From NCBI GenBank assembly GCA_013813615.1, contig JACCRJ010000103.1, forward strand, positions 1-5,907: DNA of 5,907 nt, written 5' to 3'. The DNA is from Lautropia sp. GTDB taxonomy: Bacteria > Pseudomonadota > Gammaproteobacteria > Burkholderiales > Burkholderiaceae_E. The notes under the pieces were generated by a model. It worked only from the letters and a program-made list of their open reading frames with translations, did not search any database and was not told the DNA's origin. Numbering within the stretch: position 1 is the stretch's first letter; each line of letters opens with the position of its first letter. Shown in pieces: positions 1-5,483 of this stretch. The position numbers were made by a program, and so were the translations under genes.

Positions 1-36
1 GGAACGGACTGCCGAAACCCAGCAGCCGCCGCGGAT

Positions 37-99
37 CCGGCTCCGCCGGTCCGCCAGCGGCGCCCCCTGGGGGGGAGGCGCCGAAGGCGCATCGGGGGG
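37..99. repeat. GC-rich intergenic repeat with competing hairpins
   Basis: The sequence contains three short inverted repeats. CCGGC-tcc-GCCGG lies at 37-49. GGCGCC at 59-64 can pair with the same hexamer at 77-82 around a C-run/G-run. GCGCC-gaa-GGCGC lies at 78-90, followed by TCGGGGGG to 99. The second and third hairpins share bases 78-82, so they cannot form together. The block begins directly after the stop codon of the minus-strand iron-binding protein gene, so it could act as a 3' stabiliser or weak terminator, but there is no clear U-tract. Its right half (81-99) recurs with one mismatch at 3877-3895 on the other strand. From general knowledge, this resembles GC-rich dispersed intergenic repeats common in Burkholderiales. 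I see no coding signal in bases 1-100. Confidence 0.55.
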
Positions 100-100
100 T

Positions 101-1171
101 TTATTTAAACCCGACCTTGTCTAGAAGCATCTGCGCGTCGACAGAGCGCGCCGCCATCCGGTCCGTCGGGATCTTGTCCGCCTTGAAGGTGCCGAGAGCC
201 TCGAGTGCCTGGTTGCCGGTCTCCGCGGTGTTCACCGTCGGCCATTCGTTGTTGCCGTTGGCGAAGTAGGCCTGGGCGCGGTCGCTCGCCAGGTACTCCA
301 GGAACTGCGTCGCGGTCGCCCGGTTCGGCGCGTATCGCGCGACCGCGCCGCCGGCCAGGTTCATGTGAGCGCCGGTGGTCGACTGGTTGGGCCAGACCAT
401 TGCGACCTTGCTCACCACTTCCTGGTCCGCCGGCTTGTCCGACCTCATCACGCGCACCCAATAATAGGTATTGGACAACGCAATGCCGCATTCGCCGCTG
501 GCGACTGCCTTGATCTGGTCCGTATCGCCGCCCTTGGGGCTGCGTGCTTCGTTGGCGACGATGCCCTTGAGCCATGCTTCCGTCTGTTCGAGGCCGACGT
601 GTTCAATCATGGCCCCGAACAGCGACAGGTTGTAGGGATGGCTGCCCGACCTGGTGCAGACCTTGCCCTTGTTCTTCGGATCAGCCAGCGATTCGTAGGT
701 CTGCACGTCCTTCGGGTCGACGCTCGCCTTGTTGTAGACGATCACCCGGGCCCGGCTCGAGAAGCCGAACCAGGTGTTGTCGCGGGCGCGGAACTCCGCC
801 GGAATGCGTTCCGTCAGCACTTTGGACTCGACCGGCTGGAACAGTCCATCCTTCTGGGCGCGGAACAGGCGCGTCGCATCCACCAGCAGGACAACGTCGG
901 CAGGGCTCTTGTCGCCTTCGGATTTCATCCGCTCGAGCAGCGGCTCGTCTCCGAGTTCGATGCGGTTGATCCTGACGCCGGTCTGGCGGGTGAACTCGCC
1001 GTAGAGTTGCTCGTCGGTCTGGTAATGGCGGGCGGAGTAGACGTTGAGCACCTTCTCCTGCGCCAGCGCCAGGGACGGCCCGAGCAGCGCGCCGAAGAGG
1101 GCGGGGATCAGGGCGGCAGCCGGCGTGGAAAAGAGTGCGTTCAGCGCCGGGAATCGCAGCAGCGAAGTCAT
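101..1171 (-). CDS. fbpA: Fe(3+) ABC transporter, periplasmic substrate-binding protein (FbpA/FutA type)
   Basis: This 356-residue protein should capture ferric iron in the periplasm and deliver it to an inner-membrane ABC permease. Residues 1-37 form a signal peptide: a hydrophobic stretch ending in LALA, with likely cleavage before Q38. The mature protein opens with LNVYSARHYQTD (42-53), the typical start of this family, whose His49/Tyr50 region can contribute to iron binding. Tyr146 (VIVYNK) and the Tyr236-Tyr237 pair (SNTYYW) fit the tyrosine cluster that holds Fe(3+) in FutA/FbpA proteins. The start at 1171 is chosen because the signal peptide begins there and AGGAG lies 10 bases upstream. 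An in-frame ATG at 1228 would add 19 polar residues before the signal peptide and fall almost against the Fur-like site. The length is normal for the family. No permease or ATPase gene is inside the window; they may lie past the left edge. The iron-binding role is well supported, but the exact subfamily (fbpA, futA, afuA) is not settled. Confidence 0.9.
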   Translation of the reverse strand: MTSLLRFPALNALFSTPAAALIPALFGALLGPSLALAQEKVLNVYSARHYQTDEQLYGEFTRQTGVRINRIELGDEPLLERMKSEGDKSPADVVLLVDATRLFRAQKDGLFQPVESKVLTERIPAEFRARDNTWFGFSSRARVIVYNKASVDPKDVQTYESLADPKNKGKVCTRSGSHPYNLSLFGAMIEHVGLEQTEAWLKGIVANEARSPKGGDTDQIKAVASGECGIALSNTYYWVRVMRSDKPADQEVVSKVAMVWPNQSTTGAHMNLAGGAVARYAPNRATATQFLEYLASDRAQAYFANGNNEWPTVNTAETGNQALEALGTFKADKIPTDRMAARSVDAQMLLDKVGFK

Positions 1172-1233
1172 CGGAAAGGATCTCCTGTATCGGACGCCGG
1201 CAGGTTCGGCTGCCGGCTGGGCATTCATCTCAA

Positions 1234-1248
1234 TGAGAATGCTTATCG
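1234..1248 (-). promoter_or_regulatory. Putative Fur box upstream of the iron-binding protein gene
   Basis: The plus-strand bases TGAGAATGCTTATCG match the 7-1-7 Fur motif TGATAATnATTATCA at 11 of 14 defined positions. The mismatches are at 1237, 1242 and 1248. The site lies 62 bases before the preferred start of the gene, where an iron-responsive repressor would block transcription. On the minus strand it overlaps a weak -10-like TACGAT; I see no convincing -35 box. Repression by Fur when iron is plentiful is an inference from site and gene function. Confidence 0.6.
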
Positions 1249-1298
1249 TATCAGGAATCGTTCCGATCTACATTTGCCTCCGGGCTTGAAAGGGCGGC

Positions 1299-1569
1299 TC
1301 AGGCTTTTTCGACCCCGGGTTCTTGCGGGTGCGTGCCCCGCTTCACCTCGGCCATGTCGAGGGCCCTCACCTGAGCCAGCAGGTCAACGAGCGCGCCCTT
1401 GGGTACAGCCCCGGCCTGCGACGTCCGGATTCTCGTTGGCGACCTGCTCGAAAATCGGCGCGAAGCTCTTGCACGGGCCGCACCAGGGGGCCCAGAAATC
1501 TACCAGGACGATATCGTTGCCGGTGACGACACGGTCGAATTCATCGGTTTTGACGGCTTGTACGGGCAT
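1299..1569 (-). pseudogene. Thioredoxin gene with an internal, frame-shifting deletion
   Basis: The gene starts at 1569 with a good ribosome binding site (GGAGG, 4 bases upstream). It encodes a normal thioredoxin N-terminal half: a first strand ending in [17 protein letters not shown], with active-site Cys30 and Cys33, then a helix running to ENPDV at residue 50. In that frame the protein ends after only 61 residues with an unrelated tail, at 1384. A different minus-strand frame, from about 1423 to the TGA at 1299, reads [18 protein letters not shown] followed by RALDMAEVKRG. This is a convincing thioredoxin C-terminal strand-turn and helix. Missing between the two parts are the third strand, its helix and the cis-proline loop (usually IPT), roughly 35-40 codons by comparison with the family. 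Without that loop the product is unlikely to fold or work as a thiol-disulfide reductase. The deletion length cannot be a multiple of three. A sequencing or assembly error that dropped about 110 bases would look the same. Confidence 0.8.
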
Positions 1570-1608
1570 GGCGCCTCCGGGTCATAAAAGTGGGAATCCG
1601 GCATTCGA

Positions 1609-1713
1609 TCAGACCATCTGAGTCGCTGCGTCGTGCTTTTCAACCCCGCCGATGAACCGGCGGTAAACGGCTGCCGGGTAGCCGTTGGCATGCAGAAAGA
1701 GCAGTCGTTTCAC
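1609..1713 (-). pseudogene. Alpha/beta hydrolase remnant (34 codons)
   Basis: A minus-strand frame starting at a GTG (1713) reads LLFLHANGYPAAVYRRFI after two initial residues and ends at TGA after 34 codons. The HANG(F/Y)PA...YR pattern is the usual N-terminal beta-strand and oxyanion-loop region of a proteobacterial alpha/beta hydrolase family whose members run to roughly 250-300 residues. The last residues, VEKHDAATQMV, could be the C-terminal helix of the same protein joined by an in-frame internal deletion, because such hydrolases often end with a Pro/Glu-rich segment followed by a short helix; this is a guess. The nucleophile elbow (GxSxG) and the catalytic Asp and His regions are absent, so it cannot be an active hydrolase. 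The ribosome binding site is weak (AGG close to the GTG), and the same frame stays open upstream to about 1766, so the original start is uncertain. It lies 39 bases upstream of the damaged thioredoxin gene in the same direction, so the two probably formed one operon. Confidence 0.6.
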
Positions 1714-1866
1714 GTACCTGTCCGCCGCGTTCCGGGTGCTGTTGTATCCTCGTCGTCCCGCACCGTCGTTCTACACGGGTCCCGGACAATTCTGCCAGTG
1801 ATTCACGTCCCCTTTGCGCCGACGCCGGCCTCGAGCCCGAATTGCCCCAACCACCCGGCCCGCCCG

Positions 1867-2403
1867 ATGCGTCGGCTGACGGGGCCGGACCGACGACGCT
1901 TCCTTCACTGCCTGCTCCTCGGGCCTGCCGCGCGGCTGCTGGGCGCCCACGCGGCGCTTGCGCTGCTGCCGCGGCCGGTGCTCGCGCATCACGGCTTTGC
2001 CGGAAAGTACGACTTCTCCCGCCCGTTGTACCTGGCTGGGCGCCTTGTGCAAGCCTATGTCGGCCATCCCCATGCCCGGCTCACGCTGGACGTTCCCGAT
2101 AATCTATTGCTCGCGCGCGACCGGGAGTGGATGCGGGCGCTTGAAGACGCCGAGGCACGCCAGACCACGACGCTGTTGCGTACCAGCGAACGGCGCGGCC
2201 GCGTCGACATCTCGCTCGATCGTCGCCTGACGCGTTCGCTGATGGACGAGCGGGGACTGCTCGAGGAAGGCGATCCTGTCGAAGCGGTGGTGTACCGGCG
2301 GATCACTCGCGACGAGTACCGCAATGAGCTGCACGCGGTGCTGATCGCCCTGCCGGACGGCCGCCTGCTGGTGAGCTCCAGCCCGGCCGTCACTTCCCGC
2401 TGA
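1867..2403 (+). CDS. Exported DUF6152-like protein with Tat-type signal
   Basis: This 178-residue protein has unknown molecular function. Residues 1-40 look like a twin-arginine signal peptide: RRRFL at 9-13, a hydrophobic stretch, and PVLA with likely cleavage before H41. The mature part starts HHGFAGKYD and continues with YLAGRLVQAYVGHPHARLTLDV (split here at 55-64 and 65-76). This is the arrangement typical of DUF6152 proteins: an N-terminal HH(S/G)F motif, a YD or FD, a xLxGxV strand and an NPHA/HPHA motif. The conserved histidines suggest metal or ligand binding, which is unproven. The start at 1867 is chosen because it opens the signal peptide, but no Shine-Dalgarno sequence precedes it. 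The frame stays open upstream to a GTG at 1633, through sequence that carries the hydrolase remnant on the other strand. The 3' end overlaps the convergent serine hydrolase gene by 14 bases. The coding call is good and the family assignment is by motif resemblance only. Confidence 0.75.
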   Translation: MRRLTGPDRRRFLHCLLLGPAARLLGAHAALALLPRPVLAHHGFAGKYDFSRPLYLAGRLVQAYVGHPHARLTLDVPDNLLLARDREWMRALEDAEARQTTTLLRTSERRGRVDISLDRRLTRSLMDERGLLEEGDPVEAVVYRRITRDEYRNELHAVLIALPDGRLLVSSSPAVTSR

Positions 2404-3829
2404 GTGCGGTGCCGGCCACCGGCAGCGTTTCGATCACCGCCCGCAGGAACTCGCAGCGGTCGAAGGCGTCGTGGTCCAGCGTCATGCCCAGCCTGACGAC
2501 CACCGCGTTGCGCGACGGAATGACCGCCGCCAGTTGTCCCCAGTGCCCGGTCGACAGGAAGGTGTCCGCCGGGAGTCGGTGCTCCGGTGCGCAGCTCGAG
2601 CCGCCGGCGGCGCCCGGCAACCAGACATGCGCCCCGTAGCCCATCGCGGCCGGATCGTCGGTGGTCGGCGGCGTGCCGGCGAAGCGCTGCCATCCCTGCG
2701 CGAAGACGCGACGGCCTCCGGCCAGCCCGTCCTCCAGCAGGACCTGACCGATGCGCGCCCAGTCCCTGGGCGTCGCCCAGAGATAGGAGGACGCGACGAA
2801 CGTGCCGCTGGCGTCGCTTTCGAGGACGGCGGAGCGTACGCCGATCGGCTCGAACAGCGCCTGCGACGGGTAGCGCCAGTACGCCGCATCGCTGTCGAAC
2901 TGCGCGCGCAGCAACCGCGACAGGATGTTGGTCGTGGCGCTGAGGTAACGGAAGCGCTGGCCGGCCGGCGCATCGGCGGGCGCGCTGCCGGCGAACGCCG
3001 GCACGTCGTCGACGCCCCACAGCATGCGCGGCACCGTGCCCCACGGCTCGTAGCTCTCCTGGTGATCGAGGCCGTCGCGCATGAACAGCAGGTCGGCGAG
3101 GCGGATCGATGATCGCTGGTCCCGCTCCCAATCGCGCAGCCAGGGTGGACGGCGCTGCGGCGTCACCCAGTCGACTGCGCGCAGCGACGCATCCTGCTGC
3201 TGCGCCTGCAGCTTCATGTAGACCAGCAGGCCCAGCACGGTCTTGCTCATCGACCAGCTGAGCTGCGGCGTGCCGGCATCGAATCCGGCCGCGTAGCGTT
3301 CCGCCACCAGCCGTCCCCGATGCAGAATGACGACCGCCCGCGTGTTGCGGCCGGCCGCCCGGCGGCCGTCGCGAAAAGCCTCGTCGATGGCGGCAGCGAT
3401 GGCTGCACGGTCGATTCCCTGCCAGTCGGTCGCGGGAAGGCCGTCGTCCTGCGGCGGGCCGTCGTTCGAGGCGGCCCCCGCCTGCCTTGCCGCCGGATCG
3501 TCCGCCGTGTCGTTCAGCAGCGCGGGCGTCGGATCCAGCACGCAGCCCAGGCCGGGCAGCCGCATCGCCGTGCGCTCGGCGGACCATAGCATCCTGCCCC
3601 GGACCAATTGCCGGCCCTCGTCGACGCTCACGTGCACCAGCCGCAGCAGCGGGCTTGCCGGCAGCACGTCAGCCGCCAGGACGTCCGCCTGCGCCCGGCG
3701 CGCGATGAACACGCCCGAGCAGACGTTCTTCGCCACCAGCCCCGCCGCGGTTGCGGGTATGCCGAGCCAGGCGAAGGCGCCCAGCAGCAAGGCGGTCAGC
3801 GCGAACACGAGTCGGACGATCCAGCGCAT
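2390..3829 (-). CDS. Membrane-anchored serine hydrolase, beta-lactamase (class C / family VIII esterase-like) family
   Basis: This 479-residue protein has an N-terminal membrane segment (about residues 3-27, RWIVRLVFALTALLL onward) and a periplasmic hydrolase domain. A linker containing VCSGVFIARR (36-45) is often seen in this group. The catalytic domain runs from about residue 160 to the end. The nucleophile motif SxxK is S193-M-S-K196. Tyr295 in RYLSATTN fits the second-motif tyrosine. H429-W-G in STGHWGQ fits the HxG box that replaces KTG. Relatives include penicillin-binding-protein-like peptidases, esterases and 6-aminohexanoate-dimer hydrolases; which substrate this enzyme uses cannot be read from sequence. 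It should not be assumed to give antibiotic resistance. The start at 3829 has GGGAGG 7 bases upstream and places the membrane segment at the N-terminus. It is transcribed divergently from amn. The 3' end overlaps the DUF6152-like gene. Confidence 0.9.
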   Translation of the reverse strand: MRWIVRLVFALTALLLGAFAWLGIPATAAGLVAKNVCSGVFIARRAQADVLAADVLPASPLLRLVHVSVDEGRQLVRGRMLWSAERTAMRLPGLGCVLDPTPALLNDTADDPAARQAGAASNDGPPQDDGLPATDWQGIDRAAIAAAIDEAFRDGRRAAGRNTRAVVILHRGRLVAERYAAGFDAGTPQLSWSMSKTVLGLLVYMKLQAQQQDASLRAVDWVTPQRRPPWLRDWERDQRSSIRLADLLFMRDGLDHQESYEPWGTVPRMLWGVDDVPAFAGSAPADAPAGQRFRYLSATTNILSRLLRAQFDSDAAYWRYPSQALFEPIGVRSAVLESDASGTFVASSYLWATPRDWARIGQVLLEDGLAGGRRVFAQGWQRFAGTPPTTDDPAAMGYGAHVWLPGAAGGSSCAPEHRLPADTFLSTGHWGQLAAVIPSRNAVVVRLGMTLDHDAFDRCEFLRAVIETLPVAGTALSGK

Positions 3830-3836
3830 GCCGCTG

Positions 3837-3842
3837 CCTCCC
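3837..3842 (-). promoter_or_regulatory. Ribosome binding site deciding the serine hydrolase start
   Basis: GGGAGG on the minus strand lies 7 bases before the ATG at 3829. A second in-frame ATG at 3868 also has a Shine-Dalgarno-like GGAG 6 bases upstream (3875-3878) and would add 13 residues (MAPVQPVVSGGSG) before the membrane segment. The inner start is preferred because it gives a conventional signal anchor, but the outer one is not excluded. Confidence 0.6.
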
Positions 3843-3876
3843 GATACAACAGGTTGAACCGGCGCCATGATAGGCT

Positions 3877-3897
3877 CCCCCCGAAGCGCCTTCGGGG
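3877..3897 (-). repeat. Intergenic repeat copy forming a perfect hairpin
   Basis: CCCCGAAG at 3879-3886 and CTTCGGGG at 3890-3897 form a perfect 8-bp stem with a 3-base loop. On the minus strand 3895-3877 reads CCGAAGGCGCTTCGGGGGG, which differs by one base from 81-99 on the plus strand. It sits in the 126-base gap between the divergent serine hydrolase and amn genes, so it is not at a 3' end and has no U-tract. It is therefore better called a dispersed repeat than a terminator. The rest of the gap holds a -10-like TAGAAT at 3915-3920 on the plus strand and TATCAT at 3867-3872 on the minus strand, both without convincing -35 boxes. Confidence 0.6.
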
Positions 3898-3955
3898 AAC
3901 GATCGCATCGGAACTAGAATCCCGGTTCCGGTTCCGTCAGCGCCCAGGACGCCGC

Positions 3956-5455
3956 ATGCAGCCCAGTGATCCCCGCACCAAGGTCTTCTCCGAGCCGGCC
4001 GAGGCGCTTGCCTACATACGAGAGCTGTACAACGAATCCGTCGGCAGCCTGCGTGCAGCGCTTGGCGATTTCGCTGCCGGCAGGCCGGTCGTCGGCCGTG
4101 CCCGCGCCTTCTATCCCTACCTCCGCATCGGCACGGAAACGATGTCGCGACCGGATTCGCGCCGCTCCTTCGGCTTCGTCGCCGGCCCCGGCGTCTACGA
4201 GACGACGCTGACGCGGCCGGATCTTTTCGGCAGGTACTTCGCGGAGCAGTTGCGGCTCCTGGTGAAGAACCACGGTGTGACGGTAGAGGTGGGACTCAGC
4301 CGGCAGGCGATACCGATCCACTTCGCGCTGCCGGAGGAGGTGGTGCTCGACGCATCCTTCGACGAAGGACTCGCACGGAACCTCAGCGACCACTTCGACC
4401 TGCCGGACCTGGGCGCGATCGACGACACCATTGCCAACGGCTCCTTCGACAGCCGGCCGGGGGAGCCGCGTCCGCTGGCCCTGTTCACCGCCCCGCGGGT
4501 GGACTATTCGCTGCACCGGCTCAGGCACTACACCGGAACCTCGCCCGGCCATTTCCAGAATTTCGTGCTGTTCACCAACTACCAGTTCTACATAGACGAA
4601 TTCATTCGGATCGGCCGCGAAAGGGTTCTTGCCGAGGGGCCGGTGGGGGAGGACGACTACGTCGCCTTCGTTGAACCAGGCAACGCCGTCACCTGGAACC
4701 CCAACCATCGGGAGAAGTACCCGTCGGGCGCGCCGGCCAACCCGGGCATGCCGCCGGGCCGCCTGCCGCAGATGCCCGCCTACCACCTGCAGCGGGCTGA
4801 CCGCAGCGGCATCACCATGGTCAACATCGGCATCGGGCCTTCCAACGCCCGGACCATCACCGATCATATCGCCGTGCTGCGGCCGCACGCCTGGCTGATG
4901 CTGGGACACTGCGCCGGACTGCGCAACACGCAGCGCCTGGGGGACTACGTGCTGGCGCATGGCTACGTCCGAGAGGACCACGTGCTGGACGACGAGCTGC
5001 CGCTGTGGGTGCCGATACCGGCGCTGGCAGAAGTGCAGCTGGCGCTGGAGGGGGCGGTGGCGGACGTCACGCAGATGGAGGGGTACGAGCTCAAGCGTGT
5101 GATGCGCACCGGCACGGTGGCATCGGTCGACAACCGCAACTGGGAGCTGCAGCCGCATGCGTCGCTCATACAGCGGTTCAACCTGAGCCGCGCGGTGGCG
5201 CTGGACATGGAGAGCGCGACGATCGCCGCCAACGGCTTTCGCTTCCGGGTTCCTTACGGCACGCTGCTGTGTGTCTCGGACAAGCCGCTTCACGGCGAAC
5301 TGAAGCTGGCGGGCATGGCATCGCGCTTCTATCGCGAGCGGGTCAACCAGCACCTGGAGATCGGCATCCGCGCACTGGATGCGTTGCGCCGGCAGGGCGT
5401 CGAACGGCTGCATTCGCGAAAGCTCAGGAGCTTCGCCGAAGTTGCGTTCCAGTGA
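3956..5455 (+). CDS. amn: AMP nucleosidase
   Basis: This 499-residue cytoplasmic enzyme splits AMP into adenine and ribose 5-phosphate, feeding purine salvage and lowering AMP when energy status allows; family members are activated by ATP and inhibited by phosphate. The N-terminal AMP nucleosidase domain covers about residues 15-175, including PYLRIGTE (54-61) and TRPDLFGRYFAEQLRLL (86-102). The C-terminal nucleoside-phosphorylase-like domain covers about 285-480. Its marks are NIGIGPSNARTITDH (290-304), LMLGHCAGLRNT (314-325), the nucleoside-contacting MES (418-420), and CVSDKPLHGELK (439-450), whose Asp442 fits the catalytic acid. The length is close to E. coli Amn (484). The start at 3956 has AGGA about 7 bases upstream. 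The frame stays open further upstream, but that stretch is antisense to the serine hydrolase and shows no family resemblance. An SDR gene follows 28 bases later on the same strand, a probable operon. Confidence 0.96.
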   Translation: MQPSDPRTKVFSEPAEALAYIRELYNESVGSLRAALGDFAAGRPVVGRARAFYPYLRIGTETMSRPDSRRSFGFVAGPGVYETTLTRPDLFGRYFAEQLRLLVKNHGVTVEVGLSRQAIPIHFALPEEVVLDASFDEGLARNLSDHFDLPDLGAIDDTIANGSFDSRPGEPRPLALFTAPRVDYSLHRLRHYTGTSPGHFQNFVLFTNYQFYIDEFIRIGRERVLAEGPVGEDDYVAFVEPGNAVTWNPNHREKYPSGAPANPGMPPGRLPQMPAYHLQRADRSGITMVNIGIGPSNARTITDHIAVLRPHAWLMLGHCAGLRNTQRLGDYVLAHGYVREDHVLDDELPLWVPIPALAEVQLALEGAVADVTQMEGYELKRVMRTGTVASVDNRNWELQPHASLIQRFNLSRAVALDMESATIAANGFRFRVPYGTLLCVSDKPLHGELKLAGMASRFYRERVNQHLEIGIRALDALRRQGVERLHSRKLRSFAEVAFQ

Positions 5456-5483
5456 TGCATGCCATTTGAAGGAAGGACCGATC

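Noticed and set aside
1172..1228. Longer start for the iron-binding protein at 1228
   Set aside because: It adds polar residues before the signal peptide and begins next to the Fur-like site, leaving no room for a leader; the inner ATG has AGGAG upstream.
365..1621. Long plus-strand open frame opposite the iron-binding and thioredoxin genes
   Set aside because: It is antisense to well-recognised proteins, resembles no family, and is expected from high-GC codon bias.
1646..1686. Two tandem hairpins (CCGCCG/CGGCGG, 6-bp stem; AACGGCT/AGCCGTT, 7-bp stem) as a possible regulatory RNA
   Set aside because: They fall inside the alpha/beta hydrolase remnant, whose codons explain the sequence; no riboswitch-like pattern surrounds them.
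1633..1866. N-terminal extension of the DUF6152-like protein to the GTG at 1633
   Set aside because: It would place 78 residues before the signal peptide and is antisense to the hydrolase remnant.
2055..3587. 510-codon minus-strand frame overlapping the serine hydrolase
   Set aside because: The hydrolase with its SxxK, Tyr and HxG motifs is in another frame; this one is Arg/Ala/Gly-rich and featureless.
3879..3897. Perfect hairpin as a rho-independent terminator
   Set aside because: It lies between divergent gene starts, with no U-tract on either strand.
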